Assembly (NCBI GenBank): GCA_004193205.1
Contig: RZUM01000002.1
Location: 930,001-994,000, forward strand
Source: Gordonia sediminis
GTDB taxonomy: Bacteria > Actinomycetota > Actinomycetes > Mycobacteriales > Mycobacteriaceae
Length of the DNA stretch: 64,000 bases
Reading direction: 5' to 3'
Shown here: piece after piece, positions 1 through 8,741 of the stretch
How the letters are laid out: every line of letters starts with the position of its first letter
Numbering within the stretch: position 1 is the stretch's first letter
Notes under the pieces: generated by a model
Seen by the model: only the letters and a program-made list of their open reading frames with translations
Told to the model about the DNA's origin: nothing
The model's database searches: none
Translations under genes and position numbers: made by a program

Positions 1-2238
1 CCGCATCTGGCGGGCCGGCCGATTACGCGGAAGCGGTGGCCGAACGGCGTCGAATCGGCGCCGTTCTTCGAAAAGGATCTCCCGGCCTCGGCGCCGGACT
101 GGCTCGCCCGCTACGCCGAACAGCACAGCCAGCGCGTGATCACCTATCCGCTCGCCGGCTCCCGCGCCGATCTGGTGTGGTTCGCGCAGATGGCCGCTCT
201 GGAGCTGCACACACCGCAGTGGCGGGTTCCGGACCCCGACGACGGGCCGCCGAAGGCGGACCGTCTCGTCCTCGATCTCGACCCGGGCCCGGATGTACCA
301 CTCTCCCAATGCGCAGAGGTGGCCCTGATGATCCGGGACATGCTCGCCGGTGCGGGCCTGACCGCCTTCCCGGTCACCAGTGGCGGCAAGGGCATGCATC
401 TCTACGCGCGCTTCTCACGTCCCGTCGCCCCCGACTCGGCGCGGACCGTCGCCAAACAGATCGCCACCAGCCTGGCCGCCACCCACCCCGACTCGATCAC
501 CGCGACGATGACCAAGGCGGTGCGCGAGGGCAAGGTGTTCATCGACTGGAGTCAGAACAGCGGGTCGAAGACGACGCTGGCGCCCTATTCCCTACGCGGC
601 CGGGAACAGCCGTGGGTTGCCGCCCCGCGCACCTGGTCAGAACTGACCGAACCGAACCTGCGGCAGTTGCTGTTCCACGAGGTCCTCGAGCGGGTCGACA
701 CCGACGGCGACCCGCTCGCCGAGCTGGACCTGCCGCACGTTCCCTCCCCGATCCCTGAGGAGACCCGGAGCGCTAGCGGAGGGTCGTCACGAAGGGCCCC
801 CGAAACAACCACCAATCCCGTTGTCAGCCTGGGTGAATACCGCCGCAAACGCGACGCCACCAAAACGCCGGAGCCGTTCGGCGACGAGGCGCATCGGGAA
901 CGGAGCGAAACCGGCAGCGACGCACCGATCTTCGTGATCCAGGAACACCATGCCCGCCGATTGCACTACGACTTTCGACTCGAACGCGACGGGGTGCTCG
1001 TGTCCTGGGCAGTGCCGAAGAACCTGCCCGACGACCCGACCCAGAACCGCCTGGCGGTCCACACCGAGGATCACCCGATGGACTACGCCGACTTCGAAGG
1101 CGACATCCCCGCCGGCGAGTACGGCGGCGGCCATGTCGAGATCTGGGATAGCGGCACCTACGAGACGGAGAAGTGGCGCGACAACGAGGTCATCGTGCGG
1201 TTGCACGGTGACCGCATCCAGGGCCGCTACGCGCTGATCAAGACCGGCGACAAGAACTGGCTCGCCCATCTGATGACCGACGAGCCGCGGCCCATTCTGC
1301 CCGACAGCCTGCGCGACCCACGCCCGATGCTGGCCACCGACGAGTCCATCGAGAACCTCGACGGTCGTGATTGGGCCTTTGAGGGCAAGTGGGACGGGTA
1401 CCGAATCCTGGTGCGCTACATCGACGGCGACTTCCGGCTCACCTCCCGGTCGGGGATCGACATGACCGCCGACTTCCCCGGATTCCGTTCCGTCGCTGAC
1501 GATCTCGGGTTGATCGACGTCGTCCTCGACGGCGAGGTCGTCGCGCTCGATGCCGCCGGCCACACCAACTTCGCCCTGCTCGCCGCCCGCAACACCACCG
1601 ACGAGGACATACGGCTCAAGCTCTACCTGTTCGACATCCTCTATCTGAACGGGACGTCGCTGTTGCGGCGCCCCTGGTCGCAGCGCCGAGAGCTGCTCGA
1701 GGAACTCGCGCCCGCCTTTCGTCATTCGCCCCACGTGGAGATCCCGCCGCTACTCGAAGGTCCGGGCCGGGCGGCGCTGGAGCACAGCCGCGAACTCGGC
1801 TACGAGGGCGTCGTCGCCAAGCGCCGCTCGTCGACCTATCAACAGGGCCGCCGCACCACCACCTGGCTCAAACACAAGAACTGGAGCGACATCGAGGTGG
1901 TCATCGGCGGTTACCGGCCCGGTCGGGGCAATCGCGCAGACACCATCGGGTCGCTGCTGCTCGGACTGCCCGAGGAGACCGGGCTGCGGTATGTGGGCCG
2001 GGTCGGCACCGGATTCACCGACGCCCAACTCCGTTCCCTGTCCGCCGAACTCGAACCCCTGCGGATCAAGACCTGCCCATTCGTCGACAAACTCGACCGT
2101 CCCGTGGCGTCGAGTGCGGTATGGGTATTACCGAAGATAGTCGGCGAGGTCCGGTTCATGGACTGGACGAGTACCGGGCACCTCCGCCACCCCAGCTGGC
2201 GGGGCATCCGCCGCGACAAACTGCCCGGAGACCTCTAG
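1..2238 (+). CDS. ligD: Multifunctional NHEJ ATP-dependent DNA ligase LigD, 5' end outside window
   Basis: The frame is open from base 1, so the first codons lie outside the window; 745 codons remain, close to the roughly 760 of mycobacterial LigD. The domain order is Pol-PE-Lig, the mycobacterial arrangement. The primase/polymerase domain begins in its conserved HLAGRPxTRKRWP region and carries DLDPGP near codons 91-96 (metal-binding Asp pair) and the TSGGKGMH segment. A linker leads to the 3'-phosphoesterase domain (EHHARRLHYDFRLE, containing the metal-binding His/His/Asp/Arg set, and PAGEYGGG). The ATP ligase domain has the KxDG nucleophile motif EGKWDGYR with Lys at codon 463 and a C-terminal OB fold ending near RHPSWRGIRRDK. 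LigD works with Ku to repair double-strand breaks. No ku gene is in the window. The next gene starts 17 nt downstream with its own ribosome-binding site. Confidence 0.95.
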   Translation, partial: PHLAGRPITRKRWPNGVESAPFFEKDLPASAPDWLARYAEQHSQRVITYPLAGSRADLVWFAQMAALELHTPQWRVPDPDDGPPKADRLVLDLDPGPDVPLSQCAEVALMIRDMLAGAGLTAFPVTSGGKGMHLYARFSRPVAPDSARTVAKQIATSLAATHPDSITATMTKAVREGKVFIDWSQNSGSKTTLAPYSLRGREQPWVAAPRTWSELTEPNLRQLLFHEVLERVDTDGDPLAELDLPHVPSPIPEETRSASGGSSRRAPETTTNPVVSLGEYRRKRDATKTPEPFGDEAHRERSETGSDAPIFVIQEHHARRLHYDFRLERDGVLVSWAVPKNLPDDPTQNRLAVHTEDHPMDYADFEGDIPAGEYGGGHVEIWDSGTYETEKWRDNEVIVRLHGDRIQGRYALIKTGDKNWLAHLMTDEPRPILPDSLRDPRPMLATDESIENLDGRDWAFEGKWDGYRILVRYIDGDFRLTSRSGIDMTADFPGFRSVADDLGLIDVVLDGEVVALDAAGHTNFALLAARNTTDEDIRLKLYLFDILYLNGTSLLRRPWSQRRELLEELAPAFRHSPHVEIPPLLEGPGRAALEHSRELGYEGVVAKRRSSTYQQGRRTTTWLKHKNWSDIEVVIGGYRPGRGNRADTIGSLLLGLPEETGLRYVGRVGTGFTDAQLRSLSAELEPLRIKTCPFVDKLDRPVASSAVWVLPKIVGEVRFMDWTSTGHLRHPSWRGIRRDKLPGDL

Positions 2239-2254
2239 CGAAAGGATCCAACCC

Positions 2255-3007
2255 TTGTCGAACGAGATGATCACCATCGACACACCCGACGGCGCCGCGG
2301 AGGCCTACGTGGCCCGCCCCGACGACGCTGCGGGCCCGCTGCCCGGAGTGCTGCTGATCATGGATGCCTTCGGTCTGCGCCCGCAGATCGAGAGGATGGC
2401 CGACCGGATCGCGTCGTGGGGTTACGTCGTGCTGGCGCCCAACGTGTTCTACCGATGGGGAACCGCGGCCGAACTCGCACCGGCGGGTGACCTGACCAAC
2501 GAGGAGCGCGCCGAGTTTCTCGCCGAGGCGATGCCGCGGGTCCGGGCACTCACCGAAGACCTGGCCACACCCGATCTGTCGGCCTACCTCGACGCCCTGC
2601 ACGGGCTCGACGGTGTCGCCGACGGTGACATCGGGGTCACCGGCTACTGCATGGGTGGTCGCCTCGCGCTGCTGGCGGCCGTGACCCACCCCGATGCCGT
2701 CGGGGCGGTCGGACTGTTCCATACCGGCGGCCTGGTCACCGACCAGCCGACCAGCCCCCATCGTCGGCTCGCCGACGTCCGCGCCGACCTGTTGGCGGTG
2801 CACGCCGACAACGACCGCTCCCTGCCACCGCAGGCGGTCGCCGAGTTCGAACACGCCCTCACGGCAGCGGGTGTGACGCATTCGGCCTCGGTGTACCCGG
2901 GTGCGCTGCACGGTTACACGATGGCCGACACCGCCGTCTATCACCACGATGCCGCCGAGCATCACTACGCCGAACTCGAAAAACTCTTCGCGCACACGTT
3001 GAGCTGA
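2255..3007 (+). CDS. Dienelactone hydrolase family protein
   Basis: A 250-residue cytoplasmic alpha/beta hydrolase of the dienelactone hydrolase family, about the usual length. The nucleophile is Cys132 in GYCMGGR, with His219 in GALHGYT and an acidic residue in HADND (185/187) completing a Cys-His-Asp triad. I chose the TTG start at 2255 because AAAGGA (2241-2246) lies 8 nt upstream; the ATG at 2267 has no comparable site. Family members hydrolyse lactones such as dienelactone in chlorocatechol pathways, but many actinobacterial copies are general esterases of unknown substrate. No catechol-pathway gene is adjacent, so the substrate is open. Confidence 0.88.
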   Translation: MSNEMITIDTPDGAAEAYVARPDDAAGPLPGVLLIMDAFGLRPQIERMADRIASWGYVVLAPNVFYRWGTAAELAPAGDLTNEERAEFLAEAMPRVRALTEDLATPDLSAYLDALHGLDGVADGDIGVTGYCMGGRLALLAAVTHPDAVGAVGLFHTGGLVTDQPTSPHRRLADVRADLLAVHADNDRSLPPQAVAEFEHALTAAGVTHSASVYPGALHGYTMADTAVYHHDAAEHHYAELEKLFAHTLS

Positions 3008-3117
3008 CCGCAATAGCGGTTGTTACGCCCCCTGCGACACGCAGTGCCGGAGGCCTCGCCGCGACGGCACGGCGCACCTTGACTAGCCTCAAGGGCATCG
3101 AAGACCAAGGAGCGTGA

Positions 3118-3855
3118 GTGTTCGTCGTCGCCCACATCAGCGACCTGCATTTCAACGGCACGCGGTTCAACCGCCGCCGCATCGAGTCGACGCTGAGCTA
3201 CATCAACGCTCGCGCCGACGGTATCAACGCGCTCCTGGTCACCGGCGACATCACCGACGAGGGTGCCGAGTCGGAGTATCGCGAGGCGTGGGGTGTGCTC
3301 TACAGCCCGCTGCCGATGATCGTCACCGCAGGTAACCACGATCGGCGACGGCCCCTCAACGCCGGTCTGCTCGAACGAGACACCGACGAACCGGTCAACT
3401 GGGCCGAGATCATCGACGGGGTGCAATTCATCGTCGCCGACAGCTCGATCCCGGGTCGCAACGACGGATACCTCGCGGACGAGACGCTGGCGTGGATGTC
3501 CGCGCGGCTCGAGGCCGCGGGCCCGGACACACCCGCGCTCGTCGCCTTCCATCACCCGCCGGTGACCCTGGAGATGCCGTTCATGGACGCCATCAAACAG
3601 ACGGGCGAGGATCGTCTCGCCGCCTTGGTACAGCGGCACCCGAACATCGTCGGGTTCCTGTGTGGGCACGCCCACACCCCTTGCGTCACGACCTTCGCGG
3701 GTCGGCCGCTGGCCATCGCCCCCGGGGTGGCGTCGACCCTGAACCTGCCCTTCGAGGGCACCGAGATCGTCAACCGCGGACAGCCGCCCGGCATCGCGTT
3801 CCACTTCATCGACGGCGACAGGCTGATCACCCATTTCCGCTCGGTGATGTTCTAG
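3118..3855 (+). CDS. Class III cyclic-nucleotide phosphodiesterase-type metallophosphoesterase
   Basis: A 245-residue calcineurin-like metallophosphoesterase. The metal-binding motifs are in order: DLH near residue 10, GDITDEG near 43, GNHDRR near 71, HHPP near 144 and GHAHTP near 182. This pattern matches the class III cAMP phosphodiesterases (M. tuberculosis Rv0805, E. coli CpdA). The start is GTG at 3118 with AAGGAG at 3107-3112. The protein is shorter than Rv0805 and lacks its long C-terminal extension. Likely substrates are cyclic nucleotides or other phosphodiesters; the sequence does not decide which. The gene ends opposite the DUF218 gene, with a large hairpin between them. Confidence 0.85.
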   Translation: MFVVAHISDLHFNGTRFNRRRIESTLSYINARADGINALLVTGDITDEGAESEYREAWGVLYSPLPMIVTAGNHDRRRPLNAGLLERDTDEPVNWAEIIDGVQFIVADSSIPGRNDGYLADETLAWMSARLEAAGPDTPALVAFHHPPVTLEMPFMDAIKQTGEDRLAALVQRHPNIVGFLCGHAHTPCVTTFAGRPLAIAPGVASTLNLPFEGTEIVNRGQPPGIAFHFIDGDRLITHFRSVMF

Positions 3856-3892
3856 TGCTTCGGCGCACCCGCAGCCGGTCCCGCCGCGCTGC

Positions 3893-3968
3893 CTGCTGAA
3901 ATCGGCCCCGTGGCGTCCATCCGAGGGGATATCCCGTCGGATGCTCCTGACGGGGCCATTTTCAGCAG
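3893..3968. terminator. Large bidirectional hairpin between convergent genes
   Basis: Nested inverted arms: CTGCTGAAA (3893-3901) with TTTCAGCAG (3960-3968), GGCCCCGT (3904-3911) with ACGGGGCC (3950-3957), CATCCGA (3918-3924) with TCGGATG (3937-3943), and GGGATATCCC at the centre. It lies between the stops of two convergent genes, so a shared rho-independent-like terminator is the likely role. There is no long U tract. Confidence 0.7.
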
Positions 3969-3999
3969 CATGATCGCCAACAGCGATCAGTGAGGCTGG

Positions 4000-5031
4000 T
4001 CAGTGCCCCGACGACGATCCCGCCCCAAGCAACGTCTCGAGCAGCTTCCCGCCGAATTCGATGACGAGGCCGGGCCCGGTGTCGGGGAGACCCTCGGGTG
4101 CACCGGGTATCGGCAGACCCGCCTGCCGGGTCGCGGGGATCTTCGCCGTTCGCGTCGCTTCGAGGCGAATCCCCTTCTGCTGGTCACGGGTCAGCGGTGT
4201 CGCGTATTTCTCGAGATCGGTCGCGGTGGTCACCGCGGCCACCGTCTTCAGGCCGGCGGCGGCGAAATCGGCTGCGCCACGGCGGATGTGATTGGGCGAG
4301 GTGACCAGGATGATGTCCCGAATCCCCTGCGCGAGCAGGATGGCCGCGGTGTTCTGCGCGTTGGCCACCGTGGATCCCGATTTGTCCTCCGCGGTGATCC
4401 GGGAGGCGTCGACGCCGTTGTCCACCAACCACTTCCTCATCGCCGCCGCCTCGGTGATGCCGGCCTTCGGCGCCCCGCCGGTCACCACGATCGGTGCGGT
4501 GGTGGTGGTCTCGGCCTGCGCCTTTCCCGCGGTCACCCGCCGCACGAGTTCGGGCGCCATCTTGCCGTTGCCGTTCAGGCCGTAGCCGAGAATGACGATG
4601 GCGGGTTGACCGGACACCGTCTTCGGGGTGGTGTCGGGCACGATCTGCGCGGCGGCGGACACACCCTCGATGATGTTGCGAGTCGTCGTCGCGAGCAGTG
4701 GGTTGATCGCGGTCAGCCGCGTCAGCGCCGCCTGACGCGTGGCCTCGTCGTCGGCCTGATCCGACCAGATCGCCTGCAGGGCAAGTGCATCTCCGTCGAC
4801 GGGAGAGACGGTGAGCATCTCCTTGATCGCATCGAGTCCACCCGCCACGTCACCCGTGGCAAACCGTTGCTGCGCCGAGTTGTACAGCGATGCCGCATCG
4901 ACCGAGGTGACCATTGGCCGCACCCCGGGACCGCCGGACCGGTCCACCGGCATCGCACCGATGGCAAGCCCGCCAACCGCCGCGGCGCCGACCACGACCG
5001 CCGCGGCCACCACACGTTTCACTCTAGTCAC
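4000..5031 (-). CDS. DUF218 (YdcF/SanA-like) membrane-anchored protein
   Basis: About 343 residues from GTG at 5031. The frame stays open further upstream, but that part is arginine-rich and unlike the family. An N-terminal hydrophobic segment (about residues 8-26) anchors an extracytoplasmic domain. A helical repeat-like region (about 45-125) precedes the DUF218 fold: PAIVILGYGL, VVTGGAPKAG, a conserved Glu in TEAAAM, DKSGSTVANA and VTSPNHIRR. Family members such as SanA and ElyC affect envelope integrity or peptidoglycan precursor metabolism; the biochemical reaction is not established for this one. GTG at 5040 is an alternative start. Confidence 0.8.
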   Translation of the reverse strand: MTRVKRVVAAAVVVGAAAVGGLAIGAMPVDRSGGPGVRPMVTSVDAASLYNSAQQRFATGDVAGGLDAIKEMLTVSPVDGDALALQAIWSDQADDEATRQAALTRLTAINPLLATTTRNIIEGVSAAAQIVPDTTPKTVSGQPAIVILGYGLNGNGKMAPELVRRVTAGKAQAETTTTAPIVVTGGAPKAGITEAAAMRKWLVDNGVDASRITAEDKSGSTVANAQNTAAILLAQGIRDIILVTSPNHIRRGAADFAAAGLKTVAAVTTATDLEKYATPLTRDQQKGIRLEATRTAKIPATRQAGLPIPGAPEGLPDTGPGLVIEFGGKLLETLLGAGSSSGH

Positions 5032-5123
5032 ATGAGCCACTCGTGCAACGCTATCGTTTCCCGACAACACCCCTACGGCGGCCCGATTCCATCTCGATAA
5101 CGTCGGTGGCCGACGATGCGACC

Positions 5124-5381
5124 TCAGCAGCGCAGGCCCGCGACCTTCAGCAACTCGGGGCGGCGCAGGATCAAGCCGATCCAGAGCAGCACGCCGAGGT
5201 AGACCGCGAACAGCGTGGCGCTGAACAACGGCGATTCGATCCGCATGTTCGCTGTCACCGCACCGCCGAGGTACGCGGTGATCCGGAGCGCACCGAGCAC
5301 GGCGGTCCGCGGAATCGCATACACGACAAGGCAAACCAAACCGACCGTGCCCATCACGTAGGTCGGGTTGGTGGGGAAGCC
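5124..5381 (-). pseudogene. DoxX-like membrane protein remnant, 5'-truncated
   Basis: The C-terminal ~85 codons match small DoxX-like proteins: LGFP at the left boundary, IPRTAVLGAL, a YLGGAV-type motif, and an LFAVYLGVLLW segment followed by LRRPEL, giving two to three membrane helices. Family members have about 45 more residues with another helix before LGFP. Here the frame continues upstream to 5522, but those codons show no DoxX resemblance and no hydrophobic helix. I therefore read this as a 5'-truncated remnant. A fused but expressed short protein cannot be excluded. Confidence 0.6.
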
Positions 5382-5590
5382 AAGTGGTGCTGTTCGTAAA
5401 TTCGTCAGGGGTATTTCGGCGGAGCGATGGGCGACTGGCAAGGCGGAGGAGGGAGCGATGACAGCGTCATCGTGACCGACGACAACGCCGCCAGAGGACC
5501 AACGAGCCGCCAAGACCCGCAAAGGGAATTGGGAGACATGCCCTAGCTGCCGGGATAGACAACGGGCGCGGAGAACTCATCGCAGAAAAG
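5382..5590. other. Non-coding or remnant patch next to the DoxX fragment
   Basis: This stretch is slightly richer in A/T than its surroundings and contains no convincing gene. On the plus strand a 39-codon frame runs from about 5428 to 5545, rich in Gly, Asp and Gln, with no family I recognise. The junction with the DoxX fragment near 5382 may mark an old insertion or deletion. I found no terminal inverted repeats or target duplication. Confidence 0.35.
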
Positions 5591-5628
5591 CCAGAACCGC
5601 CCTGGCGGGCGGGCCGGGGCGGTTCTGG
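5591..5628 (-). terminator. Terminator hairpin after pntB
   Basis: CCAGAACCGCCC (5591-5602) pairs perfectly with GGGCGGTTCTGG (5617-5628) around a 14-nt GC-rich loop. It begins 17 nt beyond the pntB stop, as expected for the terminator of the pnt operon. Confidence 0.7.
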
Positions 5629-5644
5629 TCGAACAGTGCTGGGG

Positions 5645-7156
5645 TTACAGCGCCTTCAGTTCCTCGATGACGCTGTCGACGGACTTCTTGGCGTCGCCGA
5701 ACAACATCGAGGTGCCTTCGGCGAAGAACAGCGGGTTCTCGATGCCGGCGTAACCCGAACTCATCGACCGCTTGAGCACGATGGTCGAGCGAGCCTCGTC
5801 GACGTTGAGGATCGGCATGCCGTGGATGGGCGAACTCGGATCGTTGCGTGCCGCCGGGTTGGTGACGTCGTTGGCACCGATCACAATGGCGACATCGGTG
5901 CGGTTGAACTCACCGTTGATGTCGTCCATCTCCTTCATCGCGTCATACTCGACGTCGGCCTCGGCCAGGAGCACGTTCATGTGGCCCGGCATACGGCCGG
6001 CGACCGGATGAATGGCGTACTTGACCTCGACGCCCTTCGCCTCGAGCAGCGCGGCCATCTCCTTGACCGCATGCTGGGCCTGGGCGACCGCCAGACCGTA
6101 GCCGGGGACCACGATGACCTGGTTGGCGTAGGCCATCTGGATCGCGGCGTCGGCGGCCGAGGTGGCCTTGACGGTGCCGCCCGCGGCGGACATACCGCCC
6201 GGGCCACCCTCGTCGCCACCGCCGAAGGAGCCGAACACGATCGCCGGGATGGATCGGTTCATCGCCTTGGCCATCAGGTTGGTCAGGATCGAACCCGAGG
6301 CGCCGACGATCATGCCGGCCACGATCATCGCCTGGTTGTTCAGTGCGAGACCGGCCGCAGCAGCCGACAGACCGGTCAGGGCGTTCAGCAGCGAGATGAC
6401 CACCGGCATGTCCGCGCCGCCGATCGGGAACACCACGAACAGACCCATCACACCGGCGATGACCAGCAGCAGCACGATCCAGAACCACGGCGTCGCGTCG
6501 GCCGAATCGGCGGACACGCCGATGTAGATCGCGATCGCGATCGCAGCGATGGCCAGCACGATATTCGCGAACTGGAAGCCCTTGGCCGCAGCGACCAGTT
6601 TCTTCTCGAGGTTCTTGTTCAGCAGTTCCTGCAGCTTGGCGAATGCCACCAGCGAACCCCAGAACGACACCGAACCGACAATCGCGGCGAACAACGACCC
6701 GACGATCACGTGCACGTCCGGGGTCTCGGCGATCGCGGTGAATCCGTCGGATTCGATGTACTCGGCCCACGCGATCAATGCGACCGTGCCACCACCGACA
6801 CCGTTGAACAGTGCGACCAGCTGCGGCATCGCGGTCATCTTGGTCTTGAGCGCCGGTGGGATACCCAACGCGACACCGACCCCGAGGCCCAGCACGATGA
6901 GGACCCAGTTGATCCCCGGCACGCCGGCATCTCCGGCGTTGTTGTAGACGCCCAGCAGGGTCGCGATGACCGCGATGCCCATGCCGGTCGCGGCGATCCA
7001 GTTGCCGCGCACCGCGGTCTTCGGTCCGGTCAAGCCCATCAGACCGTAGATGAACAGCGAGAACGCGACGATGTAGAGAGCGGTGACCCCGTAACCGAGG
7101 CCCTCAGACACCTGACCCGACGAATCGGCGGCGAGATTGCGGACAGCGGTGTTCAC
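5645..7156 (-). CDS. pntB: NAD(P) transhydrogenase subunit beta PntB
   Basis: A 503-residue protein with about eight or nine N-terminal membrane helices (residues 20-260) forming part of the proton channel, followed by the NADP(H)-binding domain III (about 320-503). Domain III shows PGYGLAVAQAQH, HPVAGRMPGHMNVLLAEA, GANDVTNPAA and GMPILNVDEA, all diagnostic. The enzyme couples hydride transfer from NADH to NADP+ with proton inflow and supplies NADPH. The GTG start at 7156 overlaps the pntAB stop by 4 nt (GTGA), implying translational coupling. It is the last gene of pntAA-pntAB-pntB. Confidence 0.97.
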   Translation of the reverse strand: MNTAVRNLAADSSGQVSEGLGYGVTALYIVAFSLFIYGLMGLTGPKTAVRGNWIAATGMGIAVIATLLGVYNNAGDAGVPGINWVLIVLGLGVGVALGIPPALKTKMTAMPQLVALFNGVGGGTVALIAWAEYIESDGFTAIAETPDVHVIVGSLFAAIVGSVSFWGSLVAFAKLQELLNKNLEKKLVAAAKGFQFANIVLAIAAIAIAIYIGVSADSADATPWFWIVLLLVIAGVMGLFVVFPIGGADMPVVISLLNALTGLSAAAAGLALNNQAMIVAGMIVGASGSILTNLMAKAMNRSIPAIVFGSFGGGDEGGPGGMSAAGGTVKATSAADAAIQMAYANQVIVVPGYGLAVAQAQHAVKEMAALLEAKGVEVKYAIHPVAGRMPGHMNVLLAEADVEYDAMKEMDDINGEFNRTDVAIVIGANDVTNPAARNDPSSPIHGMPILNVDEARSTIVLKRSMSSGYAGIENPLFFAEGTSMLFGDAKKSVDSVIEELKAL

Positions 7157-7458
7157 TTGGCGGTCTCCTTCTTACCCTTGAACATCCCGAGCATGCGGTC
7201 GGTGACCAGGAAGCCACCCACCACGTTCAGGGTTCCGAAGATCAACGCGACGAACGTGATGATCCGCACGCCCCACGAGGCGTCGGCCGGCAACGAGCCC
7301 AGCACCACCAGGGCACCGAGCACCACGATGCCGTGGATGGCGTTGGTTCCCGACATCAGCGGGGTGTGCAGCGTGTTGGGCACCTTCGAGATCACGGCGA
7401 AGCCGACGAACCCGGCCAGCACCAGGATCGCGACGTTCGCGAGAAGTTCGTTGTACAT
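7153..7458 (-). CDS. pntAB: NAD(P) transhydrogenase subunit alpha part 2 (PntAB)
   Basis: A 101-residue membrane protein with three hydrophobic helices and the family motifs HTPLMSGTNAIHGIV and LNVVGGFLVTDRML. It is the separate membrane portion of the alpha subunit, as in three-subunit bacterial transhydrogenases of the Rhodospirillum type. Its ATG overlaps the pntAA stop by one base (TGATG) and its stop overlaps the pntB start, so the three genes form a tightly coupled operon. Confidence 0.96.
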   Translation of the reverse strand: MYNELLANVAILVLAGFVGFAVISKVPNTLHTPLMSGTNAIHGIVVLGALVVLGSLPADASWGVRIITFVALIFGTLNVVGGFLVTDRMLGMFKGKKETAK

Positions 7459-8543
7459 CAGGCCACCGCCTCTTTTTCACGGGTCACGCACGCCGCGGCA
7501 ATCACTTCGTCGTCGAAATCGGGGGTGATCGCACCGTTGTCGTCGAGCATCAACTCGATGAGCGCGAGCAGGTTCTTCGAATACAGCTCGCTGGCGTGCT
7601 CGGGCATCGTCGCCGGAAGGTTCAGCGGCGAGTGGATCGTCACATCTTCCTTGACGACGGTCTGTCCCGGCTCGGTCAACTCGCAGTTGCCACCGGTCTC
7701 CCCTGCCAGGTCGATGACGACGCTGCCGGCCTTCATGCCCTCGACCGCGGCGGCGGTCACCAACCGGGGCGCGGGACGACCAGGCACCAGCGCGGTCGTG
7801 ATGACCACGTCGAAGCCCTTGATCGCGTCCTCGAGCGCCTGCTGCTGCTTCGCCCGCTCCTCGTCGGTCAGCTCACGCGCGTAGCCGCCCTCACCGGCAG
7901 CGTCGATCCCGAGATCGAGCCACTGCGCACCCACCGACCGGACCTGCTCGGCGACCTCGGGACGCACGTCGTATCCGGTGGTCTTGGCACCCAGTCGCTT
8001 CGCGGTCGCAAGCGCCTGCAGACCCGCCACACCGACGCCGAGGACGAGCACCGTGGCCGGCTTGACCGTGCCCGCCGCGGTGGTCAGCATCGGGAAGAAC
8101 CGCGTCGACAGATCCGCAGCGACGACGACCGACTTGTAGCCGGCGACGTTGGCCTGCGAGCTCAGTGCATCCATCACCTGGGCACGCGAGATGCGCGGGA
8201 TCGCCTCCACGGCGTAGGACTCGACACCGGCACTCGCCAGCGCGCCGATCTTGTTGTCGGCATTGCGCGGCGCGAGAAAACCGATCAGCTTCTGGCCGCT
8301 GCGCAAGCGTCCGATCTCGGCGTCGGTCGGCGGGGCCACCCGCACCACGACGTCGGCGGAATACGGGTCACCTATCGTTGCGCCCGCGTCCACGTACTGT
8401 TCGTCGGGGATCAACGCCCCCAACCCGGCACCCGACTCCACAATCACCGGGACACCCTTACCGACCAGCGTCGAAACCACCTTCGGGACCAACGCCACAC
8501 GACGTTCGCCCACGGCGGATTCGCGCACGACACCCACACTCAT
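7458..8543 (-). CDS. pntAA: NAD(P) transhydrogenase subunit alpha part 1 (PntAA)
   Basis: A 361-residue soluble NAD(H)-binding domain I subunit, of normal length. It starts VGVVRESAVGERRVALVP, carries the Rossmann motif VLGVGVAGLQALATAKRLGA, then the TGYDVRPEVAEQVRS segment and VPGRPAPRLV, and resembles alanine dehydrogenase in fold. I placed the start at ATG 8543, which has AAGGTGAG just upstream; the frame is open for 28 more codons but those are arginine-rich and not conserved in type. It is the first gene of the operon, so the promoter should lie in 8544-8741. Confidence 0.95.
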   Translation of the reverse strand: MSVGVVRESAVGERRVALVPKVVSTLVGKGVPVIVESGAGLGALIPDEQYVDAGATIGDPYSADVVVRVAPPTDAEIGRLRSGQKLIGFLAPRNADNKIGALASAGVESYAVEAIPRISRAQVMDALSSQANVAGYKSVVVAADLSTRFFPMLTTAAGTVKPATVLVLGVGVAGLQALATAKRLGAKTTGYDVRPEVAEQVRSVGAQWLDLGIDAAGEGGYARELTDEERAKQQQALEDAIKGFDVVITTALVPGRPAPRLVTAAAVEGMKAGSVVIDLAGETGGNCELTEPGQTVVKEDVTIHSPLNLPATMPEHASELYSKNLLALIELMLDDNGAITPDFDDEVIAAACVTREKEAVA

Positions 8544-8741
8544 AGTTCTCACCTTGTCTGGTTCACATCGGGCAGACCGGACGCACCGCGGTCGATACCT
8601 GCACCCTGACCATGGCGGCCACGGCACACCGGGAACAGTGCACTGCCTCCCGGCTCACAAAACGTGCAAGGAACATAACATGAGCCAACCTCACTGTCCG
8701 AGTCAGTCGGATTGGTCACTTCTCCCTTGACGGAACACGTT

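Noticed and set aside
5636-7528. Plus-strand frame opposite pntB
   Set aside because: His/Arg/Asp-rich shadow of a clearly recognised membrane protein gene.
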